Shown here in pieces: positions 37,210-45,591 of a stretch of DNA of 64,000 nucleotides; the stretch's first letter is position 1; each line of letters opens with the position of its first letter. Source of the DNA: Fannyhessea vaginae DSM 15829 (GTDB lineage Bacteria; Actinomycetota; Coriobacteriia; Coriobacteriales; Atopobiaceae). The stretch covers positions 62,001 to 126,000 of the forward strand of contig NZ_ACGK02000002.1 of NCBI RefSeq assembly GCF_000159235.2. The letters are read 5' to 3'. A program made the position numbers and the translations under genes. The notes beneath the pieces were generated by a model, which did not search any database, was not told where the DNA came from, and worked only from the letters and a program-made list of their open reading frames with translations.

Positions 37210-39720
37210 ATGCGTATCTCGTATGAATGGTTAAAAACTTTAGTAGATATACCCGATGATCCAAATGATTTAGTACGTGAATTTATTCGTACCGGAACCG
37301 AAGTTGAGGCGGTGGATACAACAGGCGCCGATATTACCCATGTAGTAACATCGCAAGTTCTTTCCAAAACGCCCCATCCCGATTCCGATCATATGTTTGT
37401 ATGCAAAATGGACGTTGGCACATATCATACAGATGATAAAGGTAATCCCATACCGCTTCAGGTTGTTTGTGGCGCTCAAAATTTTAACGAAGGCGATAAA
37501 ACCGTAACCGCGCTGGTAGGAGCTACGCTTCCTGGTGATATTCACATTAAAAAAGGTAAATTGCGCGGCGTTGAATCCTGTGGTATGAACTGTTCAGCGC
37601 GTGAATTGGGCTTGAGTTCAGATCACACCGGCATTATGATTTTAGACCCCACAGCTCCTGTAGGAGTAGATTTTTGCACGTGGAAAAACTTGCGCGATAC
37701 CGTTATCGACTGCGAGATTACGCCTAATCGTCCCGATTGTTTAAGTATGCTCGGCATTGCGCACGAAGTAAGCGCTATGTATAACGAGCCGTGTCATATC
37801 TCACTTGAAGGTGTTAAACACGAATCCGCGCCCTCTACTCAAGATCTTGTTGATGTGCGTATCCAAGACGATACATTATGTCCTCGTTATACGGCGCGCG
37901 TGTTGCATAACGTGGTAATTAAAGAGAGCCCCGAGTGGCTTCGCAAGCGTTTAATAGCTGCAGGTACCAGACCCATTAATAACGTGGTAGATATTACAAA
38001 TTACGTTATGTATCTTACCGGCCAACCACTGCACGCGTTTGATCTCGCTAAGCTGTCGGCTGACGAGAATGGCAAACGCCATATCGTAGTACGTGCTGCA
38101 CATGCAGGTGAAACCTTGGTTACGCTTGACGACCAAGAGCGTACACTTACCGATGACATGATCGTTATTAGCGATAACGGTCAAACACCTCTTGCGCTTG
38201 CAGGTGTTATGGGCGGTAAAAATTCTGAAATTGATGAATCAACACAAGATGTTTTGCTTGAAAGTGCGGCATTTTCTGCAGGTCATATTTCACGTACCAG
38301 CAGAAACCTCGACCTTATGAGTGAAGCCTCTATACGCTATGAGCGTCAGATTGATGTTAATGGCTGCGCGCGTGCCTCTGAAATTGCTGCTGCATTATTT
38401 GAAGCATATGCATCGGCTGAAGTTTCCAAAGGTTTGCTTGATGTGTATCCACATGTTGTAGAGCCTGTATGCATAAAATTGCGCTCTAAGCGTGTGTGCG
38501 AGCTTGCTGGAGAAACTATTCAACCAAACTTTATGAAAGAGCGTCTTGAGCGTCTTGGGTGTACGGTAAAGCCTTGTAACTCGTCTGATACCCAAAACGC
38601 TGATGCGTGCACACAGCCTTCGGATAATGCGTGCGAATATCTTGTGTATGCACCAACTAATCGTCCCGATTTAACGCGCGAAATCGATCTAGTAGAAGAA
38701 ATTGTTCGTCTGTGGGGCGAAGGTGATATTACACCAACGCTTCCTGCAGCACGCAATCATGCAGGTGGTTTAAGCGAGGAGCAGCGATATCTGCGTTGTA
38801 TAGGCGCTACGTTGCGTGCAAGTGGACTAAGCGAGACAACTACGTATAATTTTGCCGATCCAGCCGATTTGGAGCGTTTAGGCATGTCTGAGGAGGGTAG
38901 AGGCGTTCCCATTCAAATTATCCGTCCTTTAGTTGCCGATCAAAGCGAAATGCGCCGCGATATTATCCCTGGACTCTTACGCAGTGTTGCTTACAATCTT
39001 GATCATGGTGTTAAAAATGTACATTTGTACGAAATTGGCCGTGTGTTCTTTGGCCATGAGCACAAAAGTCAGCCTACCGAGAGTGTCTATGTAGCAGGCG
39101 TTATGTGTGGCTCATGGGCAGATGATGCGTGGTGTGCCAGCTATCCTGCATTTGATTTCTTTGATGTTAAAGGTGTTGTTGAGCAGCTTTGCGAACGCTT
39201 GCGTCTTACCAAAGTTCGTTATAAAGTTGCCGATCCGCAAGCATTTGGTTGGCTTCAGCCTGGTTGTGCAGCCGAGCTCATATGCTCAGGCGAGCACATT
39301 GGCTGGCTTGGCGTGTTACATCCAAAGAGTTGCAAAAACTTTGGTGTTTCTGAGCCCGTTATGGCATTTGAATTATCGTGCGCTGCTCTTCTTCGCCATG
39401 CACATCACGAACTGCCTTACCAAGATGTTCCTACGCTTCCGGGTGTATCTATTGACCTTGCCCTTGTGGTAGACGAAGATTTGGATGCCGAAAGCATTAT
39501 GCAGCGTTTGAGTTCTGCTGGTGGAAAACTCTTAACTGATGTTCGTCTTTTTGACGTGTATCGTGATGAGGTGCGTGTTGGCGCCCATAAAAAGTCAATG
39601 ACCTTCTCGCTGACGTATCGCTGTGATGATCATACGCTTACCTCAGAAGAAGTTAACAAAGCTCATACAAAATTGATTGCCAAGATAACAAGAAGTTGTA
39701 AAGCGGAGATAAGAAGCTAA
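37210..39720 (+). CDS. pheT: Phenylalanyl-tRNA synthetase beta subunit
   Basis: An 836-residue beta subunit. The N-terminal EMAP-type tRNA-binding domain (HPDSDHMFVCKMDVG, VVCGAQNF) is followed by the B3/B4 editing domain (VIDCEITPNRPDCLS, GTRPINNVVDITNYVM), the B5 domain and a C-terminal anticodon-binding FDX-ACB domain (SIDLALVVDEDLDAESI). The gene follows pheS after 40 bases with GAAAGG before ATG 37210. It is terminated by a strong hairpin. There is nothing unusual in length. Confidence 0.97.
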   Translation: MRISYEWLKTLVDIPDDPNDLVREFIRTGTEVEAVDTTGADITHVVTSQVLSKTPHPDSDHMFVCKMDVGTYHTDDKGNPIPLQVVCGAQNFNEGDKTVTALVGATLPGDIHIKKGKLRGVESCGMNCSARELGLSSDHTGIMILDPTAPVGVDFCTWKNLRDTVIDCEITPNRPDCLSMLGIAHEVSAMYNEPCHISLEGVKHESAPSTQDLVDVRIQDDTLCPRYTARVLHNVVIKESPEWLRKRLIAAGTRPINNVVDITNYVMYLTGQPLHAFDLAKLSADENGKRHIVVRAAHAGETLVTLDDQERTLTDDMIVISDNGQTPLALAGVMGGKNSEIDESTQDVLLESAAFSAGHISRTSRNLDLMSEASIRYERQIDVNGCARASEIAAALFEAYASAEVSKGLLDVYPHVVEPVCIKLRSKRVCELAGETIQPNFMKERLERLGCTVKPCNSSDTQNADACTQPSDNACEYLVYAPTNRPDLTREIDLVEEIVRLWGEGDITPTLPAARNHAGGLSEEQRYLRCIGATLRASGLSETTTYNFADPADLERLGMSEEGRGVPIQIIRPLVADQSEMRRDIIPGLLRSVAYNLDHGVKNVHLYEIGRVFFGHEHKSQPTESVYVAGVMCGSWADDAWCASYPAFDFFDVKGVVEQLCERLRLTKVRYKVADPQAFGWLQPGCAAELICSGEHIGWLGVLHPKSCKNFGVSEPVMAFELSCAALLRHAHHELPYQDVPTLPGVSIDLALVVDEDLDAESIMQRLSSAGGKLLTDVRLFDVYRDEVRVGAHKKSMTFSLTYRCDDHTLTSEEVNKAHTKLIAKITRSCKAEIRS

Positions 39721-39740
39721 ACTGTATACGGTATACTATT

Positions 39741-39776
39741 TCTCGTGTGCGACAAATTAAAGCGCACACGAGATTT
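39741..39776 (+). terminator. Terminator after pheT
   Basis: Stem TCTCGTGTGCG / CGCACACGAGA (39741-39751 and 39763-39773) followed by TTTAT. The short T run makes it of moderate strength. Confidence 0.75.
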
Positions 39777-39805
39777 ATGCGATCTAAAACTCTAAGAAGG
39801 TCTTT

Positions 39806-40492
39806 ATGCCAAGCTGGAACGTTCATATAGCGCATGCCCTGCGCGTGTTGAACAAACATCCTAAACAGGATCTGGGTATTCATAACGAGCAGGCGTTTGT
39901 CTTTGGTTGCTTGTTGCCCGATTTATACGTTGGCTACATGGTTAAGCCACTTACCAAAAAGATTGCGTATATGAAAACGCATTTTGCTGATCCAAGTCAG
40001 GTGCCGCTTCCCGATTATGATCGTTTTGAAACGGAGTTTGTGCCTCATGACAAGGCTTTATATACCCATGAACACCCACAAGACGTGCTTTTAGGTGCGT
40101 GGTGCCACCTTATGGCAGATCATACCTACAACGCTGCAACACGCGTATTTTTAGCCGAACATCATATTCCGCGAGGTGAGCGTGCCCGTATTGGCAAACA
40201 AGGTGATCTTGACTTATTTGGTAAAACAATGGATATTGATATTCATATAGAGCTTGCGCAGGCGCTTATACAGCAATGCCGTGCATTTAAGCAGTATGAA
40301 ATAGACATAGATGATGTGAGGCGTGCTTGTGAAGTAGTTGATGAGATCGTTGCTTCCAATAAGCGCGAGCATATCTATGGACATCCGCACTACGTAATGT
40401 TGAATCAAGAATTTTTTGATACAACATTTGAGCGTGTGGATCATTTAATGGAACAAAAATTACTGGAGTATGCCCACAAGCGCTATTCGTAA
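39806..40492 (+). CDS. Zinc-dependent phospholipase C-like protein
   Basis: A 228-residue soluble protein. The order of conserved elements (PSWNVHIAHA at the very N terminus, FGCLLPD near 33, and LLGAWCHLMADHTYN near 93) matches the zinc-dependent phospholipase C fold, where His and Asp in these positions bind zinc. No signal peptide is seen, so a secreted lecithinase role is unlikely. Bacterial intracellular members have no known function. AGAAGG precedes ATG 39806. A GntR gene follows 14 bases downstream, and the two may be co-transcribed. Confidence 0.6.
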   Translation: MPSWNVHIAHALRVLNKHPKQDLGIHNEQAFVFGCLLPDLYVGYMVKPLTKKIAYMKTHFADPSQVPLPDYDRFETEFVPHDKALYTHEHPQDVLLGAWCHLMADHTYNAATRVFLAEHHIPRGERARIGKQGDLDLFGKTMDIDIHIELAQALIQQCRAFKQYEIDIDDVRRACEVVDEIVASNKREHIYGHPHYVMLNQEFFDTTFERVDHLMEQKLLEYAHKRYS

Positions 40493-40506
40493 AGAAAGGT
40501 CTTTTC

Positions 40507-41250
40507 ATGCCAAAGTTTGAAAAATCTACAGGTGATTTATTTTATGCGCAGGTTTCAGACTATGTGCGTGAAAAGATTTATTCCAAAGAATGGGGTGTAG
40601 ACGAGCCCATCCCTTCTGAACACGAATTGATGGCCATGCTCGATTTATCGCGTGGAACCGTGCAAAAAGGTATTAGACAGCTGGTAGACGAGGGTTTATT
40701 AGTTCAGCAACGCGGACGTGGCACTTTTGTTGTACAGCCGGTTATGGCAAGTCCTACCTCTAATAAGTTGTTGTCGTTTGGCGAATCTATGACCGATTTA
40801 GGCGTTGATTATACAACCTGTGTTGTTACGCGCGAAGTGCGCCCAGCCGATGTTGTGTGTGCCGAGAATTTACAAATTGATGTAGGAGATCCTTATTTGT
40901 TTTTATGCCGTGTCCGTTATGTACGGGCGCGCCCTGTTATGTTTTTAGAAAGTCATGTTAATATTAGCGTGTGTCCTGGTCTTGAAAACGAGGATTTTAC
41001 CGAGCATACCTTATTTTATCAGGTGGAAAAAACCAGTGGCCGAAAAATTGGCCGTTCTGAGCTTGTGTACAATGCGCGCGTTGTAGGAAAAAAACGCGGC
41101 GCCTATTTGGATTCTGATGAACATGCGCCTGCACTTGAAATAGACCAGCTTGTACGCCTTGATAATGGCGTACCCTTTGAGTGGGGAAGCGTGTGGCTTC
41201 CTGCTAACAGGTGTGTTATTTCAAACGAAACGCAGCGCACCAACAGGTAA
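40507..41250 (+). CDS. GntR/HutC-family (UTRA) transcriptional regulator
   Basis: A 247-residue regulator with the winged helix (FYAQVSDYVREKIYSKEWG, IPSEHELMAMLDLSRGTVQKGI, QQRGRGTFV) and UTRA domain resembling that of the 21.3 kb regulator (for example the ending FEWGSVWLPA beside IEWSFTWLKA). Trehalose-operon-type repressors look similar, but no sugar gene is adjacent here, so its target is elsewhere. AGAAAGG precedes ATG 40507, close behind the phospholipase-like gene. A terminator follows. Confidence 0.88.
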   Translation: MPKFEKSTGDLFYAQVSDYVREKIYSKEWGVDEPIPSEHELMAMLDLSRGTVQKGIRQLVDEGLLVQQRGRGTFVVQPVMASPTSNKLLSFGESMTDLGVDYTTCVVTREVRPADVVCAENLQIDVGDPYLFLCRVRYVRARPVMFLESHVNISVCPGLENEDFTEHTLFYQVEKTSGRKIGRSELVYNARVVGKKRGAYLDSDEHAPALEIDQLVRLDNGVPFEWGSVWLPANRCVISNETQRTNR

Positions 41251-41351
41251 CATAACAAAGCTTTGTATGGTCTGCGCTCGGCTGCCAATCTCGGTACTTT
41301 TATAATCGCGGAAGAGCTTATACTACATAACCACTAGGTGTCTACAAAAAT

Positions 41352-41389
41352 AACCCCCTCTACATCAGCAGATATAGAGGGGGTTTCTT
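41352..41389. terminator. Bidirectional terminator between GntR and pyk
   Basis: An 11-base stem AACCCCCTCTA / TAGAGGGGGTT (41352-41362 and 41375-41385). T-rich bases follow on both strands (TTTCTT on plus, ATTTTTG on minus), so it can end both convergent units. Confidence 0.9.
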
Positions 41390-41409
41390 AACATGTAAGA
41401 CGTTGGTGC

Positions 41410-42840
41410 TTATTGAATTTGAGCAACCATAGTCATGTTAGTTGAGGTGATGTAGTCGCCTTGAGAAGGTGAAGTTTGTGGGTCACCAGCGGTGATAACA
41501 ACCAGATCACCTTTGTTTACGCAACCGTGATCTTTTGCCTCGCGCAAAGCGTTATAGCAAGTAGCAGAAAGTGAGCCTTGCTCAGGTGTCTTATAAGAAG
41601 TAACACCCCAGTAGAAGCAGGTCTTTCTGATTGCGTGGTTTGAAGGAGACATTGCAATAATAGGCAAATTAGGACGGAAGTTTGAGATCAGACGTGCGGT
41701 ACGACCCGAGTGAGTTGGGCAAATAATGCAATGTGCATGAACACGATTGGCACACTCAACAGCTGCCAAACCAATTGCTGCGTTAACTTCGTCACCTGAA
41801 TCGTGATAAATACCACGCTCTGCTAAGTACTTCTCGGTTTCTTTGCAAACAGTTGCCATCATCTTTACAGCCTCAACAGGATATTTACCTGCTGCAGACT
41901 CGCCTGAGAGCATAACACAGTCGGTACCATCGTAAATTGCGTTGGCAACGTCTGTTACTTCTGCACGTGTTGGGCGAGGATTTCTGATCATAGAATCAAG
42001 CATTTGAGTTGCGGTAATAACAGGCTTATATACCGAAGCGCATTTGCTAATAATGCTCTTTTGAATGTGAGGAACCTTTGCAGGTGGAATTTCTACACCC
42101 AAGTCACCACGAGCAACCATAATACCATCGGAGTGCTCAAGAATCTCGTCAAAGTTCTTTACACCAAGTGCGCATTCAATCTTGGGGAAGATATCAATGT
42201 GACGTTGACCTTGGCTAAAGCAGAGTTGGCGGATTTCGTCTACAGCAGCACCGTTGCGGATGAATGAAGCGGCGATAGCGTCTATTCCAAGCTCGCAACC
42301 AAAGAGGATGTCTTTTTTATCTTGCTCGGTAACAGAAGGAAGACCAACTTCAACGTTAGGTACGTTTACACCCTTGCGCTCACCAAGCTCACCACCGTTG
42401 TCAATGTTGCAGTACATATCGGTACCTTCAACATGGTCAACAGTTAACTCAATTAAGCCGTCATCAATAAGAATGATGGAGCCTTTTTCTACTTCTTGAG
42501 GAAGACGCTTGTAGTCAAGTGAGAAACGATCCTTGTTTCCAATAACACCGTCATCAGTGGTAACGATGGTTTTTTCACCTGTTGTTAAAACAACTTTTTC
42601 GTGGTTTTCAAGTTCACCCGTACGGATTTCTGGGCCTTTGGTGTCAAGCATAATAGCTACAGGAATACCGAGTTCTTGAGAAATACGGCGTACACGCTCG
42701 ATATTTGTGCGGTGATACTCATGAGATCCGTGGCTAAAGTTAAAACGAGCAACATTCATGCCGCTTTTAATAATTTCGCGTAAGACGTTATCATCTTCAG
42801 TTGCAGGACCCATGGTGCAGATGATTTTTGTTCTTTTCAT
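41410..42840 (-). CDS. pyk: Pyruvate kinase
   Basis: A 476-residue glycolytic enzyme making pyruvate and ATP from phosphoenolpyruvate. MKRTKIICTMGPATED, FNFSHGSHEYH, MLDTKGPEIRTG, the active-site IFPKIECALG, MVARGDLGVEIP, the TATQMLDSM motif and the C-terminal domain are intact; length is normal. The minus-strand start follows AAAGGATATAG. The lactate dehydrogenase gene lies just upstream on the same strand, about 60 bases apart, which would couple pyruvate production and reduction. Confidence 0.97.
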   Translation of the reverse strand: MKRTKIICTMGPATEDDNVLREIIKSGMNVARFNFSHGSHEYHRTNIERVRRISQELGIPVAIMLDTKGPEIRTGELENHEKVVLTTGEKTIVTTDDGVIGNKDRFSLDYKRLPQEVEKGSIILIDDGLIELTVDHVEGTDMYCNIDNGGELGERKGVNVPNVEVGLPSVTEQDKKDILFGCELGIDAIAASFIRNGAAVDEIRQLCFSQGQRHIDIFPKIECALGVKNFDEILEHSDGIMVARGDLGVEIPPAKVPHIQKSIISKCASVYKPVITATQMLDSMIRNPRPTRAEVTDVANAIYDGTDCVMLSGESAAGKYPVEAVKMMATVCKETEKYLAERGIYHDSGDEVNAAIGLAAVECANRVHAHCIICPTHSGRTARLISNFRPNLPIIAMSPSNHAIRKTCFYWGVTSYKTPEQGSLSATCYNALREAKDHGCVNKGDLVVITAGDPQTSPSQGDYITSTNMTMVAQIQ

Positions 42841-42902
42841 CTATATCCTTTCACATGTATTGTTTCTATCCGCTAGCATTATAGTTGTTGTAGCAAAAAA
42901 AT

Positions 42903-43907
42903 CTAGCATACAACGCTACGTTCTATAAACTCTTTACCTTCTGCATAACGTTCAGCATTTTCAAGGGTAACGCGCGCAATTTGGCTAAGCGCTTCGTGTG
43001 TAAAGTATGCCTGGTGAGACGACATAACAACATTGGGGAATGCACACAGTTGGGTGGTAACAGATTCAAAGACTTCACTGGTACGATCTTGATAGACATT
43101 TGGACCTTCTTCTTCATAAACGTCCAAACCTGCTGCACCAATTTTTCCAGAAATGATACCACGAATTAAAGCTTGTGTATCAACTAAACCACCGCGACCA
43201 GTGTTTACAAAGATAACACCAGGTTTCATCTTGGCAATTGCTTTGTCGTTAATCATGCGGTAGCTTTCTTCATTTAAGAAGGCATGCAGGCTGATAAGAT
43301 TAGATTCTGCATAGAGCTCGTCTAGAGAAACAAATCTATCAACACAGTGCTCTTCGTCTACCAATTTTTGATTAGGATACAAATCGTAACCCAAAACGGT
43401 CATACCAAAACCTTTACAAATGCGGCATAGTGCAGCACCAATACGACCACAGTCTACGATACCAGCAGTTTTTCCGTGTAAGGTATCACCAACCAGGCCA
43501 GTAAGCGAGAAGTTATTTTCACGAATACGATTGTAACCTTTGCAAATGTGACGATTAGCTGCCAATGCCAAAGCCATTGCGTGTTCAGCGATTGCCTCGG
43601 GTGAATATGCAGGAACGCGGGTAACTTTCATACCAATTTCTTGAGCTGTTTTAACGTTTACCGCGTCAAATCCTGCGCATCTCATAAGAACAAGCTCAAT
43701 ACCCAAGCCTTTGAGTACTTCCAAAGTCATTGCTGATACGTTAGAGTTTACAAATGCACATACGGCGTCATAACCTTTTGCCAATGCTGCAGTTGTTGGA
43801 GTGAGTTCTACATCGGTATATTCAAGTGTTACATGAGGAAAATCAGGCAACTCTTTGTTGAATGAATCCTTATCGTAGCTCATGGTTCCAAAAACAAGTA
43901 CTTTCAT
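42903..43907 (-). CDS. ldhA: D-lactate dehydrogenase (2-hydroxyacid dehydrogenase family)
   Basis: A 334-residue NAD-dependent 2-hydroxyacid dehydrogenase. The N-terminal MRCAGFDAVN, the NAD-binding GKTAGIVDCGRIGAAL (with C where many have G), the HAFLNEESYRMI and NTGRGGLVDT motifs and SSHQAYFTHEAL (catalytic His) match fermentative D-lactate dehydrogenases. ATG 43907 has AAAGGAG upstream. It lies before pyk on the minus strand. Reduction of pyruvate to D-lactate would regenerate NAD in a fermentative host. Confidence 0.93.
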   Translation of the reverse strand: MKVLVFGTMSYDKDSFNKELPDFPHVTLEYTDVELTPTTAALAKGYDAVCAFVNSNVSAMTLEVLKGLGIELVLMRCAGFDAVNVKTAQEIGMKVTRVPAYSPEAIAEHAMALALAANRHICKGYNRIRENNFSLTGLVGDTLHGKTAGIVDCGRIGAALCRICKGFGMTVLGYDLYPNQKLVDEEHCVDRFVSLDELYAESNLISLHAFLNEESYRMINDKAIAKMKPGVIFVNTGRGGLVDTQALIRGIISGKIGAAGLDVYEEEGPNVYQDRTSEVFESVTTQLCAFPNVVMSSHQAYFTHEALSQIARVTLENAERYAEGKEFIERSVVC

Positions 43908-44496
43908 GGCAACTCCTTTTACTAAAGGCTGTATTAAGATTATGTGCACCTGTACTACGTGTGCACAAAATATTTAGGCACCTTTAGTTTAACGCACTTT
44001 TAACATAGAGGGTATGAGTAAAGTAGAAGTACATATCACATTTTTAAATTCGTTCATGTTAAATTTGGTTAACGGATAAAAGTAAGTGGTAAATGGTATA
44101 AATATGCAGAAATCATAGGAAATTTCATCCGAGTGATTTATGGAGTTGTTGTTATGGTTTTGTTGTATGTGCTGTTATGACGCTTATTATCTCATTTTAT
44201 TTTTTCTATACAAAAGAATGACTATTACGAGCGATTTTCACTTAAATTGCGCGTAGTATATGTATTAAATGATAAAAAAATACAATAAATTGTATGCAAT
44301 AAAAAAATACAGACAGCTTTGATTACTAGAATACAAAAGCATAAGACCATTTACCGATAATTTTTGCATCTCAACAAATTTATACAATAACTTTTTTATT
44401 TTATGCGTAAGAAGTATGGTAGGCTTACACTGTGATATGGTATAAGGAACACGTGCGGCACGTTTTAGGTGCATGTTCGCTCTACAAGGAGAAACT
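43908..44496. other. Long AT-rich divergent intergenic region
   Basis: 589 bases between ldhA (minus) and arcC (plus) with no credible gene; a short minus-strand frame here lacks family resemblance and site. Near ldhA, TGTGCAC-type half sites are repeated in inverted orientation around 43940-43970 and could bind a regulator. The part from about 44150 to 44420 is markedly AT-rich with several A and T runs. Promoters for both genes must lie here, but none was placed with confidence. Confidence 0.6.
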
Positions 44497-45435
44497 ATGG
44501 ATACACAACAAACCATCGTTGTTGCTTTAGGAGGAAACGCTTTAGGTAAAACTCCTCAACAGCAGCTGGCTCTTATTCAAAATACGGCAAAATCGCTTGT
44601 TGATATGATCGAGGAGGGTTACCGCGTAGTCATAACACATGGCAATGGTCCTCAGGTCGGAGCTCTTAAAGTTTCTACCGATTATGCGTCTCAACATGGT
44701 GTAGGACCAGAAATTCCCTTTGCAGAGTGTGGCGCTATGTCGCAAGGCTACATTGGATATCATCTTCAGCAGGCAATGACCAACGAACTTGCTCGCAGAA
44801 ATATACACAAGCCCGTAGTGTCGGTAGTTACGCAAACGCTGGTAGATGCTGCAGATCCTGCGTTTCAGCATCCTACTAAGCCGGTAGGTGCCTTTTACAG
44901 CGAAGCAGAAGCAAAAAAGCGCATGGAACACTCGGGCGACGTTTATGTTGAGGATTCGGGGCGTGGATGGCGATGGGTAGTTGCATCTCCTCTTCCAACC
45001 TATATTGTAGAAACTGATACTATTAAATCGCTGGTTGAAAGTGGGTGTGTAGTTATTGCAGCAGGCGGCGGCGGAATACCTGTTGTTAAAACCGAAGCAG
45101 GTTATAAAGGTGTTGCAGCAGTTATCGATAAAGATAATACCGCAGCTTTACTTGCTCACGATATTAAAGCCGATCGTTTAGTTATTTTAACTGCCGTCGA
45201 AAAAGTTGCCATTAACTTTAACAAGCCTAATCAGCAAGACCTAGATGTAATAAACGTGGAACAAGCAAAGCAATATAGCGATGAAGGCCAGTTTGCGCCA
45301 GGATCTATGCTTCCTAAAATTTCTGCGTGCGTAAACTTTGTACAACAAACACCTGCAGGTGAAGCCCTCATTACCTCGCTTGAATGCGCTAAACAAGGGC
45401 TTTTAGGCAAGACGGGAACACGCATTGTAGCTTAA
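44497..45435 (+). CDS. arcC: Carbamate kinase
   Basis: A 312-residue amino-acid-kinase-fold enzyme that makes ATP from carbamoyl phosphate and ADP. IVVALGGNALGK, VITHGNGPQVGAL, VSVVTQTLVD, the VIAAGGGGIPVV motif, ILTAVEKVAINF and the C-terminal GKTGTRIV are conserved. ACAAGGAG precedes ATG 44497. In arginine deiminase pathways it stands beside arcA and arcB, but no deiminase or ornithine carbamoyltransferase is in this window, so it stands alone here. A strong terminator follows, making it a monocistronic unit. Confidence 0.96.
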   Translation: MDTQQTIVVALGGNALGKTPQQQLALIQNTAKSLVDMIEEGYRVVITHGNGPQVGALKVSTDYASQHGVGPEIPFAECGAMSQGYIGYHLQQAMTNELARRNIHKPVVSVVTQTLVDAADPAFQHPTKPVGAFYSEAEAKKRMEHSGDVYVEDSGRGWRWVVASPLPTYIVETDTIKSLVESGCVVIAAGGGGIPVVKTEAGYKGVAAVIDKDNTAALLAHDIKADRLVILTAVEKVAINFNKPNQQDLDVINVEQAKQYSDEGQFAPGSMLPKISACVNFVQQTPAGEALITSLECAKQGLLGKTGTRIVA

Positions 45436-45475
45436 GCTTTTTTGAGCACTTTATCGAGCAATTGAGTATGTAATT

Positions 45476-45507
45476 GACGTATGTGTATTGCACATACGTC
45501 TTTTTAT
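45476..45507 (+). terminator. Terminator of arcC
   Basis: A perfect 10-base stem GACGTATGTG / CACATACGTC (45476-45485 and 45491-45500) with a 5-base loop, then TTTTTATATTTT. Confidence 0.93.
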
Positions 45508-45591
45508 ATTTTCTTCTTGTGAATGTGGTGGGAACTTACCAACATTTTAGTCATAATATAAGAAGTTTTTTGATAGGTACTTGGAGGATGT

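Noticed and set aside
44265..44516. Minus-strand frame of 83 codons upstream of arcC
   Set aside because: It lies in AT-rich DNA, overlaps the arcC promoter and start, has no ribosome-binding site and no family resemblance.
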